Shown: piece by piece, positions 1-10,283 of the stretch
How positions within the stretch are numbered: the first letter of the stretch is position 1
Layout of the letters: every line of letters begins with the position of its first letter
NCBI RefSeq assembly: GCF_004359215.1
Contig: NW_027152031.1
Coordinates: forward strand, 964,497 to 1,028,496
DNA length: 64,000 nucleotides
Direction: 5' to 3'
Source: Bremia lactucae
Lineage: Eukaryota; Oomycota; Peronosporomycetes; Peronosporales; Peronosporaceae
Program-made: the position numbers and the translations under genes
Notes under the pieces: generated by a model
What the model saw: the letters and a program-made list of their open reading frames with translations, nothing else
Databases searched by the model: none
What the model was told of the DNA's origin: nothing

Positions 1-275
1 TTGTTAATCTATCTTTGTAAATGTTGTCTTAACTATAAACTAATACTAAACATGTAAATGAATTCTTATCTATCTTATCTCGTAACTCTCTTTGATTACT
101 TCTACAGCTGATTAGTCTGCGGAATAAATAGACATAATGGTCTATACCTATTTATGGATAAGAATTCAGGAAATTACTATTTAAAGTAATTTCCTTCAAA
201 TATTATCTACCTTTTGGATAATATTAATTAACAATCTTTTATTGTTAATTTCATGTAACGATACACCCCGTTACA
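1..275 (-). repeat. Group A Ty3/gypsy LTR, truncated by window edge
   Basis: Read on the minus strand this begins TGTAACGGGGTGTATCGTT at 275 and matches the LTRs at 35500 and 43299 (same start, same AAAAGGTAGATAATATT block, same GAATTCTTATC block near the middle). The 3' part of the LTR lies left of the window. LINE sequence begins directly at 276, so this LTR sits inside or against an older LINE copy. Confidence 0.85.
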
Positions 276-2110
276 ACTGGGGTACGCTGTGGGAACGGGA
301 AGCCTGATCGATGTAACCTTGGCAGCGCGTATTCGTAACGTTCAGCGGCGGCTTACAACTGCAAGTCAGCTGGCGACCACAGTCGAGTACCGATTATTGA
401 TGTTAAATGTCATTATGCTACCGGCGGTGTTGTTTACAGCGGCGGTATTTGACCTTCCGATATGGGCGGAGTAGAAGCTTCGAAACCTTCAAAACAGTTC
501 CTGTGACATCACTTTATCAGCGCAGACGCTTCTCGACACAAGATAAACCCAACTTTATTGCACACACCCAAGCAGGCTGGAGGAGTTGGACTGGGATTCA
601 TACTGCGAGCGTGAAAAACTCAACGGGTCAAACACGCCATGTGGTGGCTCACGCAGCATAAGGACTTTTCTTTTGCTGCCTGGCAGGGGTGGGCGCTTCG
701 GGATACGCAGCCGGCAGCGACAGCCAGCATTTCCCCTCTTGTAATTTGGTCGCAGCAGTATTTTAAATACGCTCAGAACGATTAAGAATCCTCTTCTGAC
801 GCTGCTTAGTCCCTGGCTAGCTCTGTCTCTTTCTGATTAGATAGTAGGCAACACCGATATGCTTCGGAGCTCATCAGCCAGTCCGCTTCGGCTCTCAGTT
901 GGACTACACCACATGACTGGTTGCTGACACTCACTAGGCCGCTGGCTCGGTGCTCTCCTCGAACGGTGCCGGAAGAGGTAGCCTTCTGGCCGACTTTCTT
1001 GTGGGCTGACAATTCTTGGATTGTGGACCATCAGGGGAGCCTTTGAAGACGTGAAAATATGACAAACTTCGGACCTGTGCGCTGGTGGCGTTCGGCTCCA
1101 GGGTGTACATAAATAAAATATTTAAAATACTCATTTGTTATTCTTACAGTCGGTGAGAAAGCACACCAGAAAGCCAAGCTACGGCGCTGGGGACTGACGA
1201 TACTATTCAGTGCACCAGAGATTGCCATTGGCGAGCAGCTGCAAGTTGAAAGTCGTGTCCAACTGCGAAACTCTCCGAATGTGGTTCGTACATACGCCTG
1301 GAAGCATTCTACGACAGGACGCGTCACAGGAATAATGCCAAACGTGGTACGCGGGCAGCCAAGCTTCATCGTTTTGGAGCAAGCAAGAAGTGGTACTCAT
1401 TGGACGGTGGCTGCAGATACCACACCACCAGATCGGCAAGATCGTCCAGGACATTGTATATACTGCACATCCGCGACTTAATGGCATGCCGCGGAAAGTG
1501 CCCGATACAATTGCGAATAGACATGTGCTGTTGGCATTAAAGAAACAACCGTTCCCGCAGTTTATAAAGGAGGAGGGCGCACTAACGCCATATTTGGAGA
1601 AGCTTAAAGCAGCAGCGCGGAGTAGCGATTGGCTATCCACCGCGTTACAGCAGACACCGGCCACATTGTGGGCGCACGGCTAGGAGCTCAAAGATTACCA
1701 GGTCTGGGTCAGTTATCGCGTCACGACAAAACAGTCGAATCTTTACCATACTTGGCGAGCGCTCAATTCAAGTTGTCGAAAGCTTCACTGCTGCGATGAG
1801 GTAAGGAAACAACAGAACACATCTTTTGGTCCTGTCCGTGTGCTGAAGCTTGCTGGCAAAAGCTCATTTGCCACTGGACAGGTACCGCTCTCTTGCGACA
1901 GCCGACAGGCGCCGGAGTTATCCAGTGTGGTCACCGAACAGCTTACCGGGACCATCCCGACGAAACGAACGAGTACGCCGCCGTATGGAAGAGGATGTGG
2001 CCTATTCTAAGCGCATTACTAGTTGTGGATCCAACGAAATAGGGTCACGTTTAAATACGAGAGCGTAACTATCGCAAGCAGCGTTCAGGAATCTGGGAGA
2101 TAGGCATGCG
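276..2110 (+). mobile_element. Degenerate LINE (non-LTR retrotransposon) remnant, 3' half
   Basis: Translated plus-strand fragments in changing frames read like the C-terminal half of an oomycete LINE ORF2. Around 385-470 the text is post-catalytic reverse transcriptase (MLPAVLFTAAVFDLP). Around 545-600 there is INPTLLHTPKQAGGVGL. Around 1820-1880 there is TTEHIFWSCPCAEACWQ, the zinc-binding C-terminal motif type (zf-RVT) of LINEs. The reading frame breaks many times. No RT catalytic FADD box is present, so only the 3' part remains. The end near 2100 is approximate and I saw no poly-A tail. Confidence 0.65.
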
Positions 2111-2545
2111 GCAACTCCGCGCTGTTGGAAAACGAGAATTCCGACGCTCTGAAACGATGATTAAAGGTGCAAGCTTGCTGTTATGTTCGAGCAAGCTTGA
2201 ACGAGAGCCGTCACCTCACGTGTCAAGCCACTACAACCACTGGACTCGCACGTGAACAGGCGTTGATAACTAGGCTACGGATATAAGAGACATCTTGCAC
2301 CCCATAATGGATAAATAGATCAGGCTGACCTTCTCTCGCTCTGCTTCACGTATGTTATCGTAGCGATCATTGTATTCTCACATCGAAGCGGGCGACTAAT
2401 GTTTACTAGTCTTTCGTCTTATTTTTGCTAAAATACGAACAGTAGTAAACATTGGTTGCCCAATAAGATGTCAAACATTTAATCAAGGAAAATCGCCCCA
2501 CATTAATCAATATTTTATTGCTATATTTATTGAAGGGCTGAACTA
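2111..2545. other. Unassigned spacer
   Basis: AT-rich sequence between the LINE remnant and the copia scar. I see no open frame, LTR terminus or RNA gene. Probably eroded repeat sequence. Confidence 0.4.
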
Positions 2546-2663
2546 CGACACCATACTCAAGATGGCTGAGGACCCGACTTCTGGGATTTCTCTAACTGAT
2601 GAGAAGCGTGCTAATTGTCTGGCCTGTGCTCAGGGCAAGCAGACCAAGAATAAGCAAGCTCAG
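2546..2663 (+). mobile_element. Ty1/copia scar (GAG_pre-integrase zinc motif)
   Basis: The plus frame reads CLACAQGKQTKNKQ at about 2615-2656. This is the CxxC-GKQTK end of the pre-integrase zinc domain of copia polyproteins, and is not found in gypsy elements. It joins group A gag sequence at about 2664. Only about 100 bp survive, so the call rests on one motif. Confidence 0.5.
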
Positions 2664-3016
2664 GAAGAATGGTGCTTATCGTCTACAGAGACGACAAGAA
2701 AACGGAGGTCCAGAACCCATGGACCTCTCCGCTTGTAGAAAGCGAGAAACCTCGCACTGCATGTTACAAACGATTACAAAATGAAATCGTTGTCAAAAGA
2801 CGGGCCACTACGCCTATGAGTGTAGTGCCCCACGGCCAGTGCCTAGAAACTCTGAGCGAAGCCGAACTCTCGCTAGGAACAGCGGAGGTCGCGGATCCGA
2901 CGCTGTTGCGAAATCGCAACGGCGAGGCGGATCGTCGAAAACGGTCGGGGTCAGTAGGTTCGGAGCGCCCTACAGATCCAGCAACGTCAAAAGGATTTGC
3001 AGGCTTTTTAGCATAA
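2664..3016 (+). pseudogene. gag C-terminal remnant of A1
   Basis: Aligns by eye with the intact gag tail at 44800-45086: the GGPEPMDLS stretch, then the zinc-knuckle region, then GGRGSDAVAKSQRRGG. The knuckle cysteines are scrambled by frameshifts. The matrix/capsid part is absent because the copia scar replaces it. Confidence 0.7.
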
Positions 3017-3076
3017 GTTGCTCCTTATAAAACATTGTGTGTAACTGCCCCAGGTGATTAGATTAACCTCATCACC

Positions 3077-3367
3077 TTGAAAACTACAGTATCAAACAAA
3101 TTGCCACTAAAGTTTCTAGTCGATTGTGGGGTGTCGAACGATTTCATTCGAAACCAATCGCTAGAAGATCGCAGGCTCAATTTTATTGAGCGCGATATCC
3201 CTCTAACGAGGATGACAGTGCCCCTAGCAACAGGCGCATCTTTAACAGTAATGAAACGTGTAGTTGGTATCCGATGCACGTTAAATAGTAAACAGTACGA
3301 GGATGACTTCATCGTACTAGATTTAGATGACAAATTTGATGTCATCCTTGGGCTCAGAAAGTACTAG
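3077..3367 (+). pseudogene. Retropepsin-like protease of A1
   Basis: A 96-residue open stretch with active-site text LVDCGVSNDFIR (residues about 14-25) and the closing strand FDVILGL near residue 90. Intact relatives read VILGLPWLRKYEP, so here three residues after ILGL are lost and a stop follows. The Asp of VDCG is kept. Confidence 0.8.
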
Positions 3368-3555
3368 CCATGTATAAATTGGCACCATGAAGCCGTGACG
3401 ATGCCTGTCTCTTGTTCATCAGTTGGCCAATGATGAACGTCTTGAAACGTCTAGCGTCCACAAGCGTCTAGCGTCCACAAGCGTATGGATGTCCTACGAG
3501 TGAGTGCGATGGCCTCACTTGTGATCGGTCGCTTGCATGACTACAAGACCTCAGT

Positions 3556-4083
3556 GTGAATACCCAACACACTGTGGAGTTAGATCTCGACGGCTGTGAA
3601 CAAGCACAGGCAGCGTCGAAGTTCGACCACTCGAATAAGTTGTGTGGTACGAATCAAGGATGCTTGCTTGACAAGCAATATCCAAGAAAATTTAAAACGC
3701 CCGTCTATAAGAGACAGTGCGAAAGTCCTAGATCGACTGGAGGGTCGATTGTAGAGAATCTCGCTGTGGTAGCGCAACCACAGTTAGAAGCAGTTGGGAA
3801 GGAAACTCCCCAAAAACTGTCTGTGGGAATAAGTCCCCGGAAACCTGTGGTCAAAGGTTTTCATGTACTTTTGTTAATAAGTTTCAAAGTGGAAAATGAG
3901 ACGATAAATGTCTTAGCAGACAATGGATCAAGTGTAGGCTACTATACACTTAATCTAATAGCGCCTCCGAAGTTAACTTCGGGCATAACTCAATTGCCAA
4001 CGCTTGAACCGAAACGGTTCTTGCGTGATCTGCATAGTGGCATAGTCAAGCAGATCTGCGTACTTGTCACAGATGACAACTAA
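3556..4083 (+). pseudogene. Protease-RT linker of A1 with second Asp-Gly-Ser-type motif
   Basis: A 175-residue frame between protease and RT. After a low-complexity start it contains INVLADNGSSVGYYTL (around residues 117-132), then a proline-leucine stretch and a strand-like KQICVLVTDD end. The motif resembles the hydrophobic-Asp-x-Gly-Ser core of retropepsins but differs from the VDCG protease upstream. Related text occurs at 5480-5590 (minus) and 34290-34360 (minus). Copy A2 lacks it. Its function is unknown to me. Confidence 0.5.
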
Positions 4084-4199
4084 GTGGCCGATGTTTCGGT
4101 CGGCAATAGCATTTCCTGAAAACGAATGGATTCCCAACAGCTCATCGATGGACGAAAGTGTTCTCGATGACAAGACTCGGATTGAACGTTTAGGTCCCA

Positions 4200-5040
4200 A
4201 TCCTGGGGGTCTTTGAAGACAAATCCTTTATATAAGGATTTTAAAGAATTTAAGGATGTCTTCCCTGAATCAGTTACGTGTCATGAAGCAATGGCCATTG
4301 CCTCTCGTGGACAAGTAATGGGGTCGACAAATTCTTTGCCGATCACTTAGCAGCGGGCCATGTGAAGGAACCAACTTCCCCACATAGCTCTCCGACCTTC
4401 TGTGTGCGTAAAGCAACAGGGGGATGGCGAATTGTGCATGCATTTAATAAAATGAACGCTGCAACGAAACCGCCATACTACGAAAATACGTAATCATTGA
4501 TGGTATGTCAAAGAGTACAATCTTTTCGTCAATGGATCCAATGGATGGACTCTATCAGAGCTTTATGTGTGAACAAGGTATCCTGTTCACAGCAGTAAGC
4601 ACCCCCAAGCGGTATGCTATGGGAATGGCTAGTTATGCCACAGGGTCTTAGTAATGCCCCTGCGACATTTAACAGATGTGTAACCAATCTGTTCAGATCA
4701 GCGCGGGATTTCGCACCGAGTTATATTGATGACGTGATCGTTCATAGCAGAGCCATGAATGGAAAGTAGGACGTTAAAGTACATCGTACCCACGTCCGAA
4801 AGGTTCTTACACTTATGCGTTAGCACGATTTGTATGCAAATCTCAAGAAGTGTATAGTCGCTGCAAGGGAAGTACCACTTCTTGGGTGCATCGTGGGTAA
4901 ACACGGTGTACGCCCGGAACCAGAAAATATCAAGGCGATCACTGATAGGCCTGTTCCAATCGATGTAAAGGGACTTAAAAAGTTCCTCGGCTTTGCGGCG
5001 TACCTGCACAAGTACTCACGCAATTATGCCGAAATGACCA
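4200..5040 (+). pseudogene. Reverse transcriptase remnant of A1
   Basis: Plus-strand pieces read TGGWRIVHAFNKMNAAT near 4420-4465, SYIDDVIVHSRAMNG near 4722-4766 (the YxDD catalytic box, here YIDD), and LGCIVGKHGVRPEPENIKAI near 4883-4940. The last is the connection to RNase H. Stops and frameshifts lie between the blocks. Text ends at NYAEMTIH and is then interrupted by the inverted segment. Confidence 0.8.
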
Positions 5041-5712
5041 TTCATGAAACAGTATTTTGAACCTGGGTTAAGGTCGATTTCGTGTCGAGTGCCTTTATAC
5101 TTCGGCAACTCGCACGGTTTTGATTCAGGGAAGCCATCCTTATATTCCTTTAAATTGTTATATAAAGGATTTGTCTTCAAAGACTCCCAGGATTGGAACT
5201 TAAACGTTCCATCCGAGTCTTCTCATAGAGGACATTTACGTCCATCGTTGAGCTGCTGAGAACCCGTTCGCTCTCAGAAATACTATTGCCGACCGAACAT
5301 CGGCCACGTAGTTTTCATCTGTGACAAGTAAGCAGATCTGCTTGACTTTGTCAATACGCAGATCACGCAAGAACCGTTTCGGTTCTAGCGTTGGGAATTG
5401 AGTAATTTTCGAAGTTTACTTGTGAAGATAAACAATGGATCAAGCGTAGGCGCTTATACACCAGTGTATAAGCGCCTACACTTGATCTATTATTTACTAA
5501 GACATTAATTGCCTCAGTTTCTTCTTTGGAGCTTATTTCCAAAAGTATCTGGGAACCCTTGATCACAGGTTTCCGGGGACTTATTCCCACAGATAGTTTT
5601 TGGGGAGTATCCTCCCCAACTGCCTACCACAGCGAGATCGTCTACGATCGATCCCCTGTCGATCTAGGCTTTCGCACTGTCTCTTATAAACAGGCGATTT
5701 AAACTTGCTTGG
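5041..5712 (-). repeat. Inverted segment of group A linker and RT start inside A1
   Basis: The reverse complement matches 3680-4310 of the same element: the PVYKRQCES start, SVGISPRKPV, the V-SSVGAYTL motif, and the RT lead with TRHEIDLNPGSKY. It replaces roughly a dozen residues between RT (ends NYAEMTIH) and RNase H (resumes WNTDCQRSF). Divergence from the direct copy is visible, so it probably came from another group A element. A small palindrome lies at 5440-5485 (CAAGCGTAGGCGCTTATACAC and its complement). Confidence 0.75.
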
Positions 5713-6248
5713 AGGTCATGGAACACTGATTGTCAGCGTTCATTTAAAGTATCAAGCAAAGCTTGATGCAGTCGCCAATTCTGGCGATTGCGGACCAAGA
5801 CCGACCTATTCATGTGGTCTGTGACGCCAGCGATTTCGCAATCGGCTGTGCGTTGATTCAATATGACACAGACTGCGCAGAGCGCGTCGTCTGTTATCAA
5901 TCGCGTCAGCTTCAACCAACTGAACGCAACTATCCAGTGCATGAAAAGGAACACCTTTCCATAAAATACGCACTGGCTAAGCTTAGGGTCCATCGCTTGG
6001 GAGATAGACCGTTCATTGTATATGCGGATCATGCGTCTTTACGCACGGCCGTAAACAGTCCACACCTCTCGCAAGGAATGGCGAGATGGTCGTCATTTTT
6101 TACGGAGTATAACTTTTCCGCGGAGTATAAACCAGGACGACTTAACGTCGTCGCTGTTGCGTTACCACGCCGGCTCGATTTTGAGCCGGCTGCGCAAATC
6201 AACAGTGAGCATAAGGCCACTGTTGCAACAATAAGTGTTCCGTCGTGA
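5713..6248 (+). pseudogene. RNase H domain of A1
   Basis: A nearly intact domain, open for 161 residues from 5763. It reads VVCDASDFAIGCALIQ, the first catalytic Asp segment, then HEKEHLSIKYALAKLRVH, FIVYADHASLRTAV and FSAEYKPGRLNVVA. This is the typical gypsy RT_RNaseH layout. The terminal ADALSRR-like box reads AVALPRR, which is degraded. Confidence 0.85.
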
Positions 6249-7140
6249 ACATTACTTGATGACGTTAGAAGAACTTGTCAAGAAGATAAGGCTCCAAAAT
6301 GTTGATGATTTGCCTGAGAAATCCATCCGACAATCCTTAAAGGGATTGTCAAAATTGTATCGATCCTCAACAGATCGATATACAACGCGCAATGGTTTAT
6401 TGTAAAATATAGCCATTGCTGGCGACACATCTCGGGTCGATATCCCTTCCCATAATGATTTGCGATTAAGCATCATTTATAAGTACGACGATGCACCAAT
6501 ACGTGGTCATTGTGGACGTGAGAAGACTTATCTTACGATAACTTGCGACTTCTGCTGGCCACGCCAGTATGAATTTGTCTGCAAGTACATACGTGCTTGC
6601 GAAGTTTGTCAACTGGGAGAGCCCAGTGCTTCATCCCGTGCTCCTTCACAAACTCTGCCTGTTTCGGCAGAGTGTTGGCAGTCTGTATCGTCTTCGTATT
6701 TCCCGATGACGAACATAAAAACAATGGTATTCTTGTTTTGTTGATCGTTTTAGCAAGGTGTTACATATTGCTGCAATACCGGAGTCAACCACAGGCAAAG
6801 GCTGTGCTCGTGTCTTTGTCGATACGATGTTTCGACTCCATGGGTTCCCCGTGAATTGGTCTCAGATCGAGACCCTATATTTACGGCGGAATTTCGGCAA
6901 ACAGTGTCCAAATCTCTCGGAACACAGTTGAAAATGTCAACTTCTGATCATCCTGAAACAGATGGTCAGACGGAGCGTGCAAATCGTATTCTCGAAGAGA
7001 TCCTCGCGGATACGTCCACTCTTTTAAGAGTTGGAGCGAGTTCTTGCCGATGGAAGAATTTGCCATCAACAGTTTAGTGCGTGCTTCTACAAAGCATACA
7101 CCATTTTTTGTGAATGGCTTACGCCACTAACATACACCTA
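6249..7140 (+). pseudogene. Integrase remnant of A1
   Basis: The zinc-binding part reads DDAPIRGHCGREKTYLT, then ACEVCQ, with the second His and the CxxC kept. The catalytic core is broken, but VSDRDPIFTAEFR and DGQTERANRILEEIL at 6856-7010 keep the second Asp and the Glu of the DDE triad with the usual spacing. The first Asp region near 6690-6760 is frameshifted. Confidence 0.8.
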
Positions 7141-7560
7141 CTTTGTTTGAGAGTAACTCTTATTTAAGGGGGAGGGACTCGCTCGAGCAGAGAACCTTCT
7201 AGTTCTTGCTCATCACGCATTAGCCCTAAGGTCAATGCGAAGGAAACCAATGTTGATTCATTAAGATATATAAGTGGACAAACTCAGTAATAACAATAAT
7301 GCTATTACTGACTCAGACAACGATGCAGAAAGCGTCACCATCGAAAACAATACTATTAATGAGAGCGATATTACTTTTAATAATGAAGAGAATAATATCT
7401 GCGCAGTGCGAGCCGGTTGCACTGAAAACAAAAATAAACCGAGTCAGCAGGTGATTTCCTGTAGGCTAAAGAAGAAGGCGTTCAGGATTCCATTGCTGAT
7501 CCGGTGGACCGACAGAAACGGAACTCTGACAAAAGTGGAAGAGCAAACATTCCTTTATTT
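7141..7560 (+). pseudogene. Integrase-chromodomain spacer of A1
   Basis: Acidic, Asn-rich open frame of 100 residues at 7274-7576 between the integrase core and the C-terminal SH3-like part. Similar spacers appear in copies A2 (about 16960-17230) and A3 (minus, about 31270-31480). No motif recognised. Confidence 0.45.
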
Positions 7561-8330
7561 TAAAATAATGACCTAGTACTACTGTCTACGGCTAACCTAC
7601 GAAAACATGTAGTGACGAATTTAGTGACGAATGTAGGCAGTAATAAATTACTGCTCAGGTATATCGGCCCGTTTTGTGTACTACATCAATAAGACAATGG
7701 GTACACGATCGATCTGCCTCGTAAATGCGTACGCATCCTACGTTTTATGTTGGGCGTGTCCGCCCGTACCATCAGTACGAGGCTTCTCCGATTCCGAATT
7801 ACACCGGAACGGTCAAAAGCATCAGTCAAAGCCTGATAATTCCGAGCCAAAGAATTATTGTCTCGGAACAGGGTCTGATTCTCTTGCACCAGACGATGCA
7901 CTTTTCTTCCAAGGAAGAGATCTTCTGATGAACTGTCAACCAGCTCGTTTTGAAGGGACTGATGTGTCTTTTCGTTCGCCAGTTGTTCGGTAGCAATCTG
8001 CGCACAAGTTTTCAACTGGTCACGAGAAATAGTATCGACCGTAACCACTAACTCGCGGCGACGGGATCGCTCGTGATCAATATCTTTCCTATAAAATAAA
8101 AGGTGTGATCCAATCACGATATTGATTCGGGTTTGTCAAACTAGGCGAACCCGATTCCCCCCCCTCCACATCCTATGACGGATTCGAGTGGTGAGAAGCT
8201 CTTTCTTGCTGGAAGCTTCTCGAACCACCGTGAGGTAAAGGAGGTTCAAACGAGTTATCTCGTTCGTTTGCAAGGGTATCCACCCTCGCATGATAGTTGG
8301 GCACCTCGTTCCCAATGATGTTCGACGTTC
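7561..8330 (+). pseudogene. Integrase C-terminus and chromodomain of A1
   Basis: The plus frame reads NLRKHVVTN, then YIGPFCVLH, then MRTHPTFYVGRVRPYHQYE at 7725-7781, the SH3-like integrase tail. A variable stretch follows and then the chromodomain end, TSYLVRLQGYPPSHDSWAP, at about 8253-8310. The variable part reads as a coiled coil on the opposite strand (7686-8117), which I treat as a shadow. Confidence 0.75.
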
Positions 8331-9290
8331 CAGGTCTCGTCTTGCAGTACGACGAGACTCCTCCTCCTCGACAGAAGGTCCATCGGAAAACGAGCGCTTC
8401 CGCCGCCCTTAAAGGGATTGGAGGTTCTCAATCCCTTGACGCATCTCGTAAGAGATGAGCGTCTTCCGGATCATCCGAGGCCGAGTCTGTCAAACCTTTG
8501 GGTTTTAACGTGACGATCAGAGAGGTAATGACGAGGTCGATCGACTCGTCGGACCTCTTTAGTGGGGAGTCATCATCAGATGACTCCGTGGGCGATGACC
8601 GCTCTGGTGACGTTAGTATGCGTCACCAGTAACAAAGCCGTTGCGAAAGGAAAAGTGCTGCTGGTGGTGCTAGTTTGCATCATTAGAAAAGGAGTGATTC
8701 TAGGGATCGCCCCCAGGGCCAATTATTGCTAATACTAACATGAGCCAACAGGAGAGGGACCGCAATACGTTGCGGTTCGCTCCTTAAAGAGGCCTTGGTT
8801 GCCCTCGAATGATAACCTCATTCGTTGGTCTGGTATGACCAACTATCGATATCATATTCCGTTATTGGACTCATCCAGGCTTCACAAGCCTGGTGAGGAT
8901 GAAACGGAATTCTTCATCGATGCCTTTTACCGGCATCGGTGGTACACTTGCAAACGGCTAAAGGGTGTCAAATCTTTGTTCCAGGCTTGGACAGCCTTTG
9001 TACAGAATGTACAAAACATAGGCCGTGAGGCCTGGCTTGACAAGCTAAATGCTTTCTGTGAACGGTTCGAGAAACGAGCCGTAGTCGGTTGCACCTTTGT
9101 CAAGAGAGGAAGGGATTCCTTGCCTCTCGTGGGGGGACTCATGCCCATGCTGATTTAAGGTGCAAGTCATGCCCCTAAGGAAGCATATGCCCTCAAATAT
9201 CCTCATCGGCGGCCTTTACAGAAGTCATTGCTACCGATTGGTCAGATAGAAATTTCAAAAAAATTGTTGCCGCAGCTGCTTCATTATGAC
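8331..9290 (+). pseudogene. Group E gag-like fragment, copy E1
   Basis: The end of the A1 chromodomain frame runs into text similar to 25650-25830 (AESVKPLGFNV, then SSSDDSVGDD). After stops, a 119-residue open stretch at 8799-9158 has EDETEFFIDAFYRHR and REAWLDKLNAFCERF. The same protein text recurs degraded at 23230-23640 (minus) and 29930-30340 (plus), so it is a transposon gag or pre-gag and not a host gene. It stops at the head-to-head junction with the minus-strand group C element near 9260-9290. Confidence 0.6.
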
Positions 9291-9879
9291 AACGCTTCGA
9301 CATGCATACCCTACGATGCAACCCAGCACAGGTATCTCAGGGACCCCTATGACGCACTTTTGCAAGTTGACGTACAATTGGGTGTCCTTCAAAGTCTGCA
9401 ACACAGCATCTAAATGACGCTTGTGCGACTCTTTTGTGCTCAGTCCGTCCGCGGCACTACTATGCACGAATACATCGTCAAAGTAATGGAGCGCGTAGGC
9501 ACGGTGGTGACGCATCACGTGAGCAACCACTCGGTTGAATGTCGCTGGTGCGTTTTTCAAACCTTACGGCTCACGTGATGCGTCAGCATCGTGGTATCAC
9601 AAGCCACTCCCAAAGCATACCGCTTGGGGTGCTTACAGCTATTTTGGCTACATCAGACTCTCTAATGAGTACCTGATAGTAGCCATCATTTAAATTCAAC
9701 GCGGAAAAGATAGTTGACTTTCCTATGGAGTTCAACGAAACATTTTTCTCCGGGATTGGCGTTTGCGCCGGTATGGTCGCCGTGTTCAGCTTATTGTTAG
9801 CATGAACCTCGCGCCATCCACCTGTGGCTTTGCGCACACAGAAGGTCGGGCTACAGTGAGGCGATTTGCTCTCACGCAC
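9255..9879 (-). pseudogene. Reverse transcriptase fragment of C1
   Basis: Minus-strand frames 9879-9583 and 9560-9255. The first carries SPTFCVRKATGGWREV and FSALNLNDGYYQVLIRE. After a frameshift near 9570 the second carries APATFNRVV and LHYFDDVFVHSS, the YxDD catalytic box. The text stops after VLGCIVG, where the usual connection to RNase H (GxHGxRxDPEK) should follow; it is replaced by junction sequence. Confidence 0.85.
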
Positions 9880-10283
9880 ATGTCACGCCTTGACTCGCTT
9901 GTCGAAGAACTCATCGATATAATCGACTTGTTCTTTCGGCAACGGCCATTGCCTGGTCACACATTACTTGGTGCCAGGCTCGAGGTCTCTCTTTCGTGCC
10001 TGATGCCCCTGTCTGCTGGTAGGCAGCTCGGCACTTCTTATCGCGATGTTTCCCCAGGACTTCGAAGAACGGACTGTCTCTTAAGGCATCGCAGCCTTGA
10101 GCAGGGAACCGTATTTTTGTCCATTTCTAGGACGCTCTCGTCTATTGTGGACGACGAACAACAGTCCCACCAATTTCTCTTCTGGAACTGGTGTGACTAT
10201 TTTGTGGATCTTTCCTTCCTTTACTTTGGCAAAGTAAATGTATCACGACATCTCCTCGGCAGATTTGCTATCTCCTCGGCAGA

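Larger units (their letters stand above)
2664..8330 (+). mobile_element. Group A Ty3/gypsy element, copy A1 (degenerate, 5'-truncated)
   Basis: The plus-strand order is gag C-terminus, protease, linker, reverse transcriptase, RNase H, integrase, chromodomain, which is the order of chromodomain-bearing Ty3/gypsy elements. The 5' LTR and most of gag are missing. An inverted piece of its own linker and RT start sits at 5041-5712. Frames shift repeatedly, so the copy cannot encode a polyprotein. The parts are listed separately below. Confidence 0.85.

Noticed and set aside
7686..8117. Minus-strand 143-residue helical frame
   Set aside because: The plus strand carries FYVGRVRPYHQYE and then the chromodomain, so this is most likely a shadow.
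8200..8225. KLFLA text resembling the LFLAK motif of Crinkler effectors
   Set aside because: It lies inside the lead to a retrotransposon chromodomain (followed by YLVRLQGYPPSHDSW) and has no CRN architecture around it.
8799..9158. 119-residue frame as an independent host gene
   Set aside because: Decayed relatives occur at 23.2-23.6 kb and 29.9-30.3 kb next to retroelement text, and the frame is flanked by stops in a gag-like context.
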